Assembly (NCBI GenBank): GCA_024235255.1
Contig: JACKMT010000001.1
Coordinates: forward strand, 1,178,001 to 1,242,000
Source: Chromatiaceae bacterium
GTDB lineage: Bacteria > Pseudomonadota > Gammaproteobacteria > Chromatiales > Chromatiaceae
Direction: 5' to 3'
DNA length: 64,000 bases
The notes beneath the pieces are model-generated. The model saw nothing but the letters and a program-made list of their open reading frames with translations. It was not told the DNA's origin and ran no database searches. A program made the position numbers and the translations under genes. Shown piece after piece: positions 1-7,969 of this stretch; the first letter of the stretch is position 1; every line of letters starts with the position of its first letter.

Positions 1-112
1 CCGTATGGCGAAGCGATTGCACCAGGAAGCACTCGACAGCATCGCCACACTTGACAGCAAGGCCGATCCGCTGCGCTGGCTGGCGGGGTATGTTGTGCAG
101 AGATCCAGATAA
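1..112 (+). CDS. ispA: Farnesyl diphosphate synthase, C-terminal end (partial)
   Basis: Only the last 36 codons are inside the window, ending at the TAA at 110-112. They resemble the C-terminus of proteobacterial IspA: a helix with an ALDSIA-type segment, then an LRWLAGYVVQRS-like end, comparable to the ALEALADYIIQR end of the E. coli enzyme. IspA condenses IPP with DMAPP and GPP to make farnesyl diphosphate in the cytoplasm. In many gammaproteobacteria dxs follows ispA; here folE2 follows after about 235 bp. The identification rests on a short stretch and could be another trans-prenyl synthase. Confidence 0.6.
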   Translation, partial: RMAKRLHQEALDSIATLDSKADPLRWLAGYVVQRSR

Positions 113-347
113 CGCCAGAGCTCATCAGGCAGTCACTCAAACAGTACCACCCTCTCTCTGCGACCGCCTTCAGCTTGCAACTGCCTGCAATCAAAGCGAT
201 AATGCCGGGTTCCATCGTTGGCTGACCACTCCGGTCTGCAAAAAACCGGAAAAACTGCCGGGTGTTCCCAATTGAAACTATCCGTTAGTTTGGCCCTCCC
301 AATGTTGTAGAAAACCATGTCGTTCGCGCGACCTGAGGAGCAGGACA

Positions 348-1160
348 TTGACCGAGTGCGCCGAAAAAAGTTGTGAAATTGCCGACGTTCAGAATAGTGC
401 GGACACCAGACGAATCGCCATCAATAAGGTTGGGATCAAGGATATCCGGCATCCGGTGCGGGTGAAGGACCGCAGCGATGGTGAACAGCACACCATCGCC
501 ACCTTCAACATGTACGTCAACCTGCCCCACAATTTCAAGGGCACCCACATGTCCCGCTTCGTCGAAATATTGAACAATCATGAGAAGGAGATCAGTGTAA
601 ACTCCTTCAATGAGATGCTGACCGAGATGGCTGATCGCCTGGAAGCCGAGTCGGGTCACATTGAGATGAAATTTCCTTATTTCATCACCAAAAAGGCGCC
701 CATCTCCGGCGTTCAGAGCCTGCTGGATTATGAAATTACGCTGACCGGAGAGATCCATAACGGCAAGTCGACGATGTACATCAAAGCGGTCGTGCCGGTC
801 ACAAGTCTTTGCCCCTGCTCCAAAAAAATCTCCAACCGCGGCGCTCACAACCAGCGCAGCCATGTGACGGTCCAGGTTCGCACCAGCGGATTTGTCTGGA
901 TCGAGGAGATTATCGAGCTGGTGGAAAAACAGGCCTCCTGCGAACTGTTCGGCCTGCTCAAACGCACAGATGAAAAATATGTCACGGAACGGGCTTACGA
1001 CAATCCGAAATTCGTTGAGGATATGGTGCGCGACGTGGCAGCCGTGCTAAACAAGGACAAGCGTTATAGCGCTTACGTGGTCGAATCGGAAAATTTCGAA
1101 TCGATACACAACCACTCGGCCTATGCGATGATAGAGAGAGACAAGCTCAAGCAGGAGTGA
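348..1160 (+). CDS. folE2: GTP cyclohydrolase FolE2 (type IB)
   Basis: This cytoplasmic enzyme converts GTP to 7,8-dihydroneopterin triphosphate for folate or queuosine-type pterins. It is 270 residues, the usual FolE2 length. The active-site region SLCPCSK is at residues 153-159, with two cysteines (155 and 157), followed by the GAHNQRSH segment. The start is a TTG at 348, supported by a GAGGAG Shine-Dalgarno at about 334-339; no better ATG precedes the conserved region. FolE2 is the metal-promiscuous alternative to zinc-dependent FolE and is often Zur-regulated, but I see no convincing Zur palindrome in the 235 bp upstream. It converges on the protease gene, with 34 bp between the two stops. 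Confidence 0.92.
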   Translation: MTECAEKSCEIADVQNSADTRRIAINKVGIKDIRHPVRVKDRSDGEQHTIATFNMYVNLPHNFKGTHMSRFVEILNNHEKEISVNSFNEMLTEMADRLEAESGHIEMKFPYFITKKAPISGVQSLLDYEITLTGEIHNGKSTMYIKAVVPVTSLCPCSKKISNRGAHNQRSHVTVQVRTSGFVWIEEIIELVEKQASCELFGLLKRTDEKYVTERAYDNPKFVEDMVRDVAAVLNKDKRYSAYVVESENFESIHNHSAYAMIERDKLKQE

Positions 1161-1194
1161 ATTGGAGAGGGTAAAACACCGCCTCTTCGGTGGT

Positions 1195-1860
1195 TCAAGG
1201 TGCGCTGCTCAGAACCAGCACGGACCCCTCCAAGTCCATCTTTACACGCTTGAGAAAACTCATCCCCAACAGTACCTCTCGAGGTGAACTCCCTTTGATC
1301 ACTACAGCTTCCACATTGGTGATCTCTATCTCGCCGACTTGAACCCTTCCCAGCGTTATCTGGTAGGCGTTGGCAAAGCCCGATGCGGTATGCACACCGC
1401 TCTTCTTACCGCTGATCCGGTAGGGTATGCCGAGGCGCTTGGCATGAAGCTCACTCATCGCTACCGAGGTGGCGCCGGTATCGACCAGCATGTCGGTTGA
1501 CCTGCCGTTGATGCTACCGAGCGTAACGAAAGCACCCTGGCTGTTACGCGTGATACGCACTTCGCGCTTCTCCGACTCCGCAAAATTTCCGCCATATGAA
1601 GCGCCCAACTGGTAGTTGTCGCGTCTGCCGTTTACCTCGATCACAGCTCCATGCGGATCAGCGGAAATCAACACAACACCTTCGGGACTGCGCTCCCCGG
1701 CCCGCAAAAAACGCCGTGTTCCGTCAATCTCCACCATTGCCTTGTCGGGGAAAAGCGCCATCACCTTCACCCGTTCAACCGCCCCAACTGCGCTACTGGC
1801 AGCCAGGAGCAACAATGCTGCAGAGAGTACAATCAAGCGAAAAAAATATACGGTAGTCAT
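1195..1860 (-). CDS. Periplasmic retropepsin-like aspartyl protease (TIGR02281-type)
   Basis: A 221-residue protein with an N-terminal signal or anchor (hydrophobic residues 8-26, ending SSAVGA). Its C-terminal single-lobe aspartic protease domain (about 105-221) has the catalytic VDTGATS at 126-132 and the second family motif LLGMSFL at 197-203. Only one DTG motif is present, so activity would need a homodimer, as in retropepsins. Residues 28-90 form a small beta-rich N domain seen in this clan-AA family. It lies 34 bp downstream of pgpA on the same strand and is probably the last gene of the long minus-strand run. The substrate is unknown. Confidence 0.85.
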   Translation of the reverse strand: MTTVYFFRLIVLSAALLLLAASSAVGAVERVKVMALFPDKAMVEIDGTRRFLRAGERSPEGVVLISADPHGAVIEVNGRRDNYQLGASYGGNFAESEKREVRITRNSQGAFVTLGSINGRSTDMLVDTGATSVAMSELHAKRLGIPYRISGKKSGVHTASGFANAYQITLGRVQVGEIEITNVEAVVIKGSSPREVLLGMSFLKRVKMDLEGSVLVLSSAP

Positions 1861-1894
1861 TCTATGTCACCCTGTCGACTGAACACCGGCCGGG

Positions 1895-2425
1895 TCAGGC
1901 ACCCACCCCCAGCAACCACGCAGCGGTCTGCAGGACGGCAAATCCAAACAGACCGGCGATCAGATCGTCCAACATGATCCCCAGACCGCCCCCAACCCGG
2001 CGATCCAACCAACCGATCGGCCACGGCTTCAGGATGTCGAACAACCGGAACAGCAGAAATCCGGTGCACAACCAGCCCCATCCCACGGGCGCCAGCCACA
2101 TTGTCACCAACAGACCGACCCACTCATCCCAGACGATTCCGCCATGATCGTGTACCCCCAGATCCCGCGAAGTTCGCCCGCACAACCAAATACCAAGCAG
2201 AAAAAGTAATAGCACCAGAAGCAGGTAGAGTCCGCCTGGCAGCTGCTGCAGCAACAGATAGAGCGGTACTGCCGCCAATGTGCCCGCGGTACCAGGGGCT
2301 CGGGGAAACGCGCCGGCACCCAGGCCGAAGGCGAGCAGGTGCACAGGGTTGCTCCATCGCGGCCGGCTAGTCAGCTGACTGGAAATGCTGGTATCCCCCC
2401 GTACCGGTCTCAATCCGGCATCCAT
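1895..2425 (-). CDS. pgpA: Phosphatidylglycerophosphatase A
   Basis: PgpA dephosphorylates phosphatidylglycerol phosphate to phosphatidylglycerol at the inner membrane. The 176-residue protein carries the family landmarks: GTAGTLAA (45-52), WDEWVG (99-104), FDILKPWPI (129-137) and MLDDLIAG (151-158), with hydrophobic spans near 50-80, 104-125 and 152-173. The proposed start overlaps the 3' end of thiL by 59 bp. This is longer than usual, so a GTG codon nearer residue 28 is possible, although the N-terminal extension reads plausibly. thiL-pgpA adjacency is conserved in gammaproteobacteria. Confidence 0.92.
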   Translation of the reverse strand: MDAGLRPVRGDTSISSQLTSRPRWSNPVHLLAFGLGAGAFPRAPGTAGTLAAVPLYLLLQQLPGGLYLLLVLLLFLLGIWLCGRTSRDLGVHDHGGIVWDEWVGLLVTMWLAPVGWGWLCTGFLLFRLFDILKPWPIGWLDRRVGGGLGIMLDDLIAGLFGFAVLQTAAWLLGVGA

Positions 2426-3332
2426 CTTGTCCGAAACAACGCACTCCCGGTTCCTGCTCGATCAGGCCAATCCAGGTCAGACCACCGTCGAGGCTGCCCA
2501 AGGCCGCTTCGGCCTGCTGGCAACGCGCCGGCGGCACGCTGAAACAGAGCTCATAGTCGTCGCCTGCAGTTAAGGGTAACGACCACTCCCCCGACTTCTT
2601 GACATGCTCGGCCACCTCCACCGAGAGAGGCAGTCGCTGCAGTTCAAGCCTCGCCCCGACACCGCTGCGTCGGCAGATATGTCCAAGATCCGCCAACAAT
2701 CCATCGGATATATCGATCGCGGCGTTGGCTAAACCGCGCAGCGCCAAACCGGTCTCCAGTCTGGGTAAAGGGCGCTCAAGGCGCTCCCGGAGGTATCTTG
2801 AGGTTGGTTTTACCGCAGCCATCTGCTGCAACGCCAAGCCGGCATCACCCAAGGTACCGGTTACACCAATCCTGTCCCCCGCCCTGGCTGTGTGCCGAGT
2901 CAGCGCCTTGCCCGGCGGTACAAAACCGTGCACCTGAACGCTGATGGTCAGCGGTCCCCGTGTGGTATCCCCACCCACCAGCTGCACCTGATGCCGATCG
3001 GCCAGAGTGAAAAATCCGCTCATGAAGGATGCCAACCAAGCGCTGTCGCTGCGGGGCAGGGTGAGTGCCAGCGTAGCCCAGGCCGGCACCGCGCCCATTG
3101 CTGCCAGATCGCTGAGATTAACCGCCAGCGCTTTGTGTCCGAGTAGTTCCGGATCCACATCCGGGTGAAAATGGACGCCTTCAACCAGTGTATCGATGCT
3201 GACCGCCAGGTTTTCACCGGAGGGAATCTGCAGCAGCGCGCAATCATCCCCCACTCCCAGCAGCACATCTTCCCGGCAGCAACCCGTCGGGGAGAAAAAA
3301 CGTTGGATCAGTTCAAATTCGGAGAGTGGCAT
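2367..3332 (-). CDS. thiL: Thiamine-monophosphate kinase
   Basis: ThiL phosphorylates thiamine monophosphate to thiamine diphosphate using ATP. The 321-residue length is typical. Visible motifs are the N-terminal SEFELI start, GVGDDCALL (26-34), SIDTLVEGVHF (45-55), a GGDTTRGP motif and the DISDGLLADLGH signature, all of the PurM/ThiL fold that binds Mg-ATP. It is 39 bp downstream of nusB and overlaps pgpA, so it is part of the co-transcribed ribH-nusB-thiL-pgpA group. Confidence 0.95.
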   Translation of the reverse strand: MPLSEFELIQRFFSPTGCCREDVLLGVGDDCALLQIPSGENLAVSIDTLVEGVHFHPDVDPELLGHKALAVNLSDLAAMGAVPAWATLALTLPRSDSAWLASFMSGFFTLADRHQVQLVGGDTTRGPLTISVQVHGFVPPGKALTRHTARAGDRIGVTGTLGDAGLALQQMAAVKPTSRYLRERLERPLPRLETGLALRGLANAAIDISDGLLADLGHICRRSGVGARLELQRLPLSVEVAEHVKKSGEWSLPLTAGDDYELCFSVPPARCQQAEAALGSLDGGLTWIGLIEQEPGVRCFGQDGCRIETGTGGYQHFQSAD

Positions 3333-3371
3333 GCGCGCAAGAATAGCATGTCCGGAGGAGCGGGATTCAGA

Positions 3372-3797
3372 TCAGCGCGGGCTCATTTCCGCGTTGCGTG
3401 ACTCTTTCGCCAGCTTATCGAGCACACCATTGACGTAGCGGTGGCCCTGTTCCGCACCGAATACTTTTGCCAACTCCACTGCCTCATTGATAATCACCCG
3501 GTACGGTATTTCCATCCGGAAAATCAACTCAAACGCCCCCAGCCGCAAAATGGCGCGTTCCACCGGGTCCACGCTTTCGATAGACCGGTCCAGGCAGGGT
3601 TTCAGCTGCTGATCCAGCGTACTCAGCTGGCCTGAAACGCCCTGCAGCAGCGCATCAAAATAGTTGCTGTCGAAACCGCCCTGATCCTGTTCCGTCAGAA
3701 ACTGCTCCTTAACCTCACGGATATCCTGGCCGGTCATTTGCCATTGATAGATGGCTTGAACCGCATAGTGCCTGGCCTGACTCTTTTTGCTGGCCAT
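3372..3797 (-). CDS. nusB: Transcription antitermination factor NusB
   Basis: A 141-residue all-helical RNA-binding protein that, with NusE (S10), binds boxA RNA in rRNA antitermination complexes. The N-terminus MASKKSQARHYAVQAIYQWQ (positively charged boxA-binding helix) and the C-terminal VIINEAVELAKVFGAE / YVNGVLDKLA signature are both present. The ATG shares its base at 3797 with the ribH stop, so translational coupling is likely. The ribH-nusB order is conserved across Proteobacteria. Confidence 0.95.
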   Translation of the reverse strand: MASKKSQARHYAVQAIYQWQMTGQDIREVKEQFLTEQDQGGFDSNYFDALLQGVSGQLSTLDQQLKPCLDRSIESVDPVERAILRLGAFELIFRMEIPYRVIINEAVELAKVFGAEQGHRYVNGVLDKLAKESRNAEMSPR

Positions 3798-4276
3798 TAA
3801 TCGAGCTGACGCAGCAGGTTGACCATCTCGATTGCGGAGACCGCCGCTTCGGCACCTTTATTGCCGGCCTTGGTCCCGGCTCGCTCGATGGCCTGCTCAA
3901 TGGTATCCACCGTCAGCACGCCGAAAGCGATCGGCACGGTGTGCTTCAGGCTGACCTGCGCCATGCCCTTGACGCATTCACCGGCAACATACTCAAAATG
4001 GGGGGTTCCACCGCGGATTACCGCACCCAAAGCGACGATAGCATCATGGTTGCCTTTGGCTGCGATCTTCTCCAGTACCAGCGGCATCTCAAAGGCACCG
4101 GGAACACGTACAATGGTGATATCCGAATCCTCGGCACCATGTCGTTTGAGCGCATCCAGGGCACCACTCAGCAGGCTCTCAACGACAAAGCTGTTGAAAC
4201 GCGCAACCACCAGGCAGAAACGTGCCTTGCGTACGGTCAACATCCCTTCAATTGTCTTAATTGGCATAGTGTTCAT
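3797..4276 (-). CDS. ribH: 6,7-dimethyl-8-ribityllumazine synthase
   Basis: RibH condenses 5-amino-6-ribitylaminouracil with 3,4-dihydroxy-2-butanone 4-phosphate to form ribityllumazine, usually as a 60-mer shell. At 159 residues it has normal length. Substrate-site motifs are visible: RFNSFVVE (26-33), VPGAFEMP (58-65), and ALGAVIRGGTPHFEYV (82-97) with the catalytic histidine at 93. It sits 58 bp downstream of ribBX and directly upstream of nusB. Confidence 0.96.
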   Translation of the reverse strand: MNTMPIKTIEGMLTVRKARFCLVVARFNSFVVESLLSGALDALKRHGAEDSDITIVRVPGAFEMPLVLEKIAAKGNHDAIVALGAVIRGGTPHFEYVAGECVKGMAQVSLKHTVPIAFGVLTVDTIEQAIERAGTKAGNKGAEAAVSAIEMVNLLRQLD

Positions 4277-4334
4277 CCTTCATGGTTCAAAACCCGGAAC
4301 CTGTGAAACTCTCTTATCGGTGGGACGGCAGCGT

Positions 4335-5450
4335 TCAATCGCGCCCCACGTACTCCGTAACCTCCAAATTGAATCCGGATATTCCATGCAGACTGGTCGG
4401 CGCACTCATCACACGCATCTTGCGCACACCGAGATCGCACAGAATCTGGGCACCGATACCGTAGGTGCGCAGGTGCTTGATGTTATCGCCGGGAGAGCTT
4501 GGCGCCTCCTCTTTCTGCTTGAACTGAATACCCCGCATACGCTCTATTATCTCCCGGCTGCTGTCATGATTGCGCAGCACCACGATAACCCCACTGCCCT
4601 CTTGCTTGATACGCTGCATGGCACTGGCCAGCGGCCAGCCGCAGCGTTCATGCTGCGTGGAAAAAAGATCGCACAGCGTATTCTGCATGTGTACCCGCAC
4701 CAGGATGGGTCTATCGGCATCGACCACACCGTGCACAAGTGCCAGATGGAGTTCGTTGTCGACGCAATCCTGATAGGCGTGCATACGAAAGTTCCCGTAC
4801 TCGGTCGGCAGCAGGCAGTCATGCACCCGCTCCACCGTCTTTTCATGACGCACCCGGTACTGGATCAGGTCGGCAATCGTGCCGATCTTAAGACCATGTT
4901 CCCGGGCGAACAGCTCCAGGTCAGGACGGCGCGCCATGGAGCCGTCCTCGTTCAGAATTTCCACGATTACCGCTGCCGGCGTCAATCCCGCCAGGCGTAC
5001 CAGATCACAGCCGGCTTCAGTATGCCCGGCCCGCACCAATACACCGCCGGGCTGTGCCATCAACGGAAAAATATGGCCCGGCTGAACGATATCCTGCGGC
5101 TGTGCATCGGGCTTTACGGCAGCCAGTATGGTGGTCGCCCGGTCCGTCGCGGAGATACCGGTAGTCACCCCATCCGCCGCCTCGATGGATACGGTGAAAT
5201 TGGTACGGTGCGCGGACTCATTCACGCCCACCATCAACGGCAGGCGCAGCTGGCGGCAATGCTCCCTGGTCAGGGTAAGGCAGATCAAACCGCGTCCGTA
5301 GCGCGCCATGAAGTTAACCGCCGCAGGGGTGACCAGTTCAGCTGCCATCACCAGATCGCCCTCATTTTCGCGATCCTCATCGTCCATGATGACAACCATC
5401 CTGCCCTGACGCAGATCCTCGATTATCTCTTCGGTAGAATTCTGATTCAT
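4335..5450 (-). CDS. ribB: DHBP synthase with degenerate GTP cyclohydrolase II domain (RibBX type)
   Basis: Residues 1-200 form a complete 3,4-dihydroxy-2-butanone 4-phosphate synthase: the acidic loop DDEDRENEGD (23-32), HRTNFTVSI and AGHTEAGCDL (141-150) are intact. Residues about 206-371 align in layout with GTP cyclohydrolase II. However, the zinc-cysteine region, normally C-x-T-G-D then a GSxRCDCG motif, reads MQNTLCDLFSTQHERCGW here, and the catalytic EGRGIGL-type loop has become NHDSSRE. The domain therefore lacks the zinc ligands and should not hydrolyse GTP. Gammaproteobacterial proteins of this form have been called RibBX. A separate ribA is expected elsewhere. The gene starts 171 bp after the ribE stop, so it may have its own promoter. 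Confidence 0.93.
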   Translation of the reverse strand: MNQNSTEEIIEDLRQGRMVVIMDDEDRENEGDLVMAAELVTPAAVNFMARYGRGLICLTLTREHCRQLRLPLMVGVNESAHRTNFTVSIEAADGVTTGISATDRATTILAAVKPDAQPQDIVQPGHIFPLMAQPGGVLVRAGHTEAGCDLVRLAGLTPAAVIVEILNEDGSMARRPDLELFAREHGLKIGTIADLIQYRVRHEKTVERVHDCLLPTEYGNFRMHAYQDCVDNELHLALVHGVVDADRPILVRVHMQNTLCDLFSTQHERCGWPLASAMQRIKQEGSGVIVVLRNHDSSREIIERMRGIQFKQKEEAPSSPGDNIKHLRTYGIGAQILCDLGVRKMRVMSAPTSLHGISGFNLEVTEYVGRD

Positions 5451-5621
5451 AACTCGGGACTGCTCGGCCTTTTTTGCGGAAAACGCACAATTTTACCAAA
5501 TTTGGACGACAGAGAAAAATCGCTTTTTATAATGCAATCGCAGCGCGTCAAGGAAATAAGCTGCATGCGGGGAGGTGTAAAAACGGCTTGCACCAACCAA
5601 AGATGCCCCAAGCAGATGGGA

Positions 5622-6287
5622 TCAATCGTGATGAAAGCCATGGTGCGCAAGCGTCTCCAGGGTAAGGCCTGCTTCGTCTCCGGGGTGCGCAGCATGGTCA
5701 CCCAGCAGCAGACGTTCCAAGTAGCGGGCGATCAGATCCACCTCAAGATTGACCCGGGTACCGGCCCGATATGTGGAGATGATGGTTTGCTCCAACGTAT
5801 GGGGGACGATATTCAGCTGAAAACGGCTGCCGTTTACCGCGTTTACCGTGAGGCTGACGCCATCCACGCAGATAGAGCCCTTTTGCGCGATGTAGCGCGC
5901 CAGCGCATGCGGCGCCGCTATTTCGAAACGGATCGATCGACCATCCTGTTGCCTGCTCAGCACCTGACCTACCCCGTCGATGTGCCCGCTGACCAGATGA
6001 CCGCCCAGTGGGGTACTCAGGGTCAGCGCTTTTTCCAGGTTCAGCCCGGCACCGGGCCTAAGTGATCCCAGCGTACTCAGCGACAGCGTTTCAACCGATA
6101 CGTCGGCGACATAACCGTCTCCGGGCAGCGCCACCACCGTAAGGCATACGCCATTAGTGGCGATACTGTCCCCCAACCTGACATCTTCGAGCAAAAGCCT
6201 GCCGGTGTTGACGCGCAGGCGCATGTCGCTGCCCGATCGATCCAGCGACGCGAGTGTTCCGACAGCTTGTATGATTCCGGTAAACAT
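5622..6287 (-). CDS. ribE: Riboflavin synthase alpha chain
   Basis: This enzyme dismutates two molecules of 6,7-dimethyl-8-ribityllumazine to riboflavin. Two tandem lumazine-binding beta-barrels are visible: the first begins with MFTGIIQAVG, and the second carries GGHLVSGHIDGVG near residue 95. The GVCLTV and GVSLTVN repeat signatures are in the two halves. The 221-residue length is typical. It lies 53 bp downstream of ribD. A C-terminal tail rich in His and Asp (from about 200) is unremarkable. Confidence 0.95.
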   Translation of the reverse strand: MFTGIIQAVGTLASLDRSGSDMRLRVNTGRLLLEDVRLGDSIATNGVCLTVVALPGDGYVADVSVETLSLSTLGSLRPGAGLNLEKALTLSTPLGGHLVSGHIDGVGQVLSRQQDGRSIRFEIAAPHALARYIAQKGSICVDGVSLTVNAVNGSRFQLNIVPHTLEQTIISTYRAGTRVNLEVDLIARYLERLLLGDHAAHPGDEAGLTLETLAHHGFHHD

Positions 6288-6340
6288 CGATTTGACCTGT
6301 TTTAAACCGCGTCGGGCGCCTGCCGGCGAGTTGCAAGATT

Positions 6341-7456
6341 TTATTCGGGCAGCGGTCTGGCGGTGATGCGGATATCTTTCCCCAGCATGCGCAGATCGAC
6401 TATTTCCAGGCCAATCCGGTCCTGCATGCGCGCCAGGCTGGGCATACGGAACAGTCCACGCGCCCCATCGCCCATGATGTGCGGCGCTGCGTAGATCACC
6501 AGCTCGTCGACCAGACCCGCGGCGAGAAAGGCGCCGGCCAGCGTTGGGCCAGATTCGACCAGCACCTCGTTTATCTGACTGCGGCCGAGTTGATCCAGCA
6601 ACGCGCTGAGATCGATCCGGCCATCCTCACCCGGCAGCAGCATGACTTTAGCACCGGCCGCTTCCAGCGAACGACGATTGGGACCGTCCGTCAGGCCGAC
6701 AACCAGCGTATCGCCTGCCAGGCCAATCATCTTGGCCGAAGCCGGCATCCGTAACCGGGGATCGAGCACCACCCGCTGCGGCTGGCGCAGCCCCGCCTCC
6801 CGCACCGTTTCCGAAAACGCACCGCCATCGAGACGCACATTCATCGACGGGTCGTCCGCCAGCACGGTGCCTATGCCGGTGACTATAGCGTCGCTGCGCG
6901 CGCGCAAGCGCTGTACATCGAGACGCGCCGCGCTGCCGGTAATCCATTGACTCTCGCCGTTTGCCAACGCGGTCCTGCCGTCCAGGCTCAGGGCCAGCTT
7001 GCAGCGCACATAAGGCCGTCCTAGCCGCATGCGTTTGATGAAGCCGGGATTCAACGCTTCCGCCTGGACTTGTAATACGCCTTGCTCTACCTCGATGCCG
7101 GCCTGCCGCAGACGTTCGAATCCGGCACCGGCCACCAGCGGATTGGGATCTTCCATCGCAGCCACCACACGGTGGACGCCCGCTTCGATCAGCGCTTCGG
7201 TGCAGGCCGGGGTGCGGCCCTGATGAGCACAGGGTTCCAGTGTGACGTAGACGGTTGCCCCGCGCGCTTCCGTCCCGGCAGCGCGCAGCGCATTCGGCTC
7301 CGCGTGCGGCTCACCGGCGCGCCGATGATACCCTTCGCCAACCAGTTTGCCCTCGCGAACCAGCACGCAGCCGACCCGGGGATTGGGATGGGTGGTGTAG
7401 AGACCTTTACGCGCGAGCCTCAGCGCCCGGGCCATGAAGCGGTAATCGGCGGCCAT
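6341..7456 (-). CDS. ribD: Bifunctional diaminohydroxyphosphoribosylaminopyrimidine deaminase / reductase
   Basis: RibD carries out the second and third steps of the pyrimidine branch of riboflavin synthesis. The N-terminal cytidine-deaminase-like domain (1-145) has the zinc site HAE (51-53) and PCAHQGRTPAC (75-85). The C-terminal DHFR-like reductase (about 148-371) has RPYVRCKLALSLDGRTA and the VESGPTLAGAF motif. The start ATG overlaps the nrdR stop by one base, indicating coupling. The length of 371 is normal. Confidence 0.96.
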   Translation of the reverse strand: MAADYRFMARALRLARKGLYTTHPNPRVGCVLVREGKLVGEGYHRRAGEPHAEPNALRAAGTEARGATVYVTLEPCAHQGRTPACTEALIEAGVHRVVAAMEDPNPLVAGAGFERLRQAGIEVEQGVLQVQAEALNPGFIKRMRLGRPYVRCKLALSLDGRTALANGESQWITGSAARLDVQRLRARSDAIVTGIGTVLADDPSMNVRLDGGAFSETVREAGLRQPQRVVLDPRLRMPASAKMIGLAGDTLVVGLTDGPNRRSLEAAGAKVMLLPGEDGRIDLSALLDQLGRSQINEVLVESGPTLAGAFLAAGLVDELVIYAAPHIMGDGARGLFRMPSLARMQDRIGLEIVDLRMLGKDIRITARPLPE

Positions 7457-7968
7457 TACTTCCCGTGCTCGTCACCGTCGAGCAGATCCATCTGCTGGCG
7501 CCTGACCTCCGGCGGCAGCTCCTTTTCCAGCTGCTCGATCTCCTCGCGGAAGGCGTTGACATCCTCGAATTTCCGGTAGACCGAGGCAAAGCGCACGTAG
7601 GCCACATGATCGAGCCCGCGCAGCTCCTCCATTACCCACTCGCCGACCCAGCGCGAAGGCACCTCGCGCTCTCCGGTATTAATGAGACGGCGGCGGATGC
7701 GGTGCAGCGCCTCTTCCACCTGTTCGGTGCTCACCGGACGCTTCTCCAGCGCCCGGGTCATGCCGGCAACCAGCTTGCGGTCGTCGAAAGCGGCCCGGCT
7801 GCCGTCATTCTTGATCACCTGGGGAAGATTGAGCTCCGCATTTTCGTAAGTGGTGAAACGTTCGTTGCACACCGTGCACTGGCGCCGCCTGCGCACCTGA
7901 TCGCCCTCTCCGAAGAGCCGGGAGTCGACCACTTTGGTCTCTTGGGCGGAACAGAACGGGCAGCGCAT
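7456..7968 (-). CDS. nrdR: Transcriptional repressor NrdR
   Basis: NrdR senses ATP/dATP and represses ribonucleotide reductase operons by binding NrdR boxes. Residues 1-45 form a four-cysteine zinc ribbon (C3, C6, C31, C34) with the RRRRQCTVC segment. The ATP-cone spans about 46-136 (VIKNDGSRAAFDD onward). The length of 170 is typical. It is placed between glyA and ribD, as in many gammaproteobacteria. No nrd genes lie in the window. Confidence 0.96.
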   Translation of the reverse strand: MRCPFCSAQETKVVDSRLFGEGDQVRRRRQCTVCNERFTTYENAELNLPQVIKNDGSRAAFDDRKLVAGMTRALEKRPVSTEQVEEALHRIRRRLINTGEREVPSRWVGEWVMEELRGLDHVAYVRFASVYRKFEDVNAFREEIEQLEKELPPEVRRQQMDLLDGDEHGK

Positions 7969-7969
7969 C

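Noticed and set aside
113..347. Zur operator before folE2
   Set aside because: Only a loose AATGTTGTAG is present, with no inverted partner.
5451..5621. FMN riboswitch before ribBX
   Set aside because: A GGGGCA-like block is present on the minus strand, but the RFN core and paired elements are absent.
3819..6065. 748-codon open frame antisense to ribH-ribBX-ribE
   Set aside because: It mirrors three well-supported genes and has no recognisable protein features; a GC-bias shadow.
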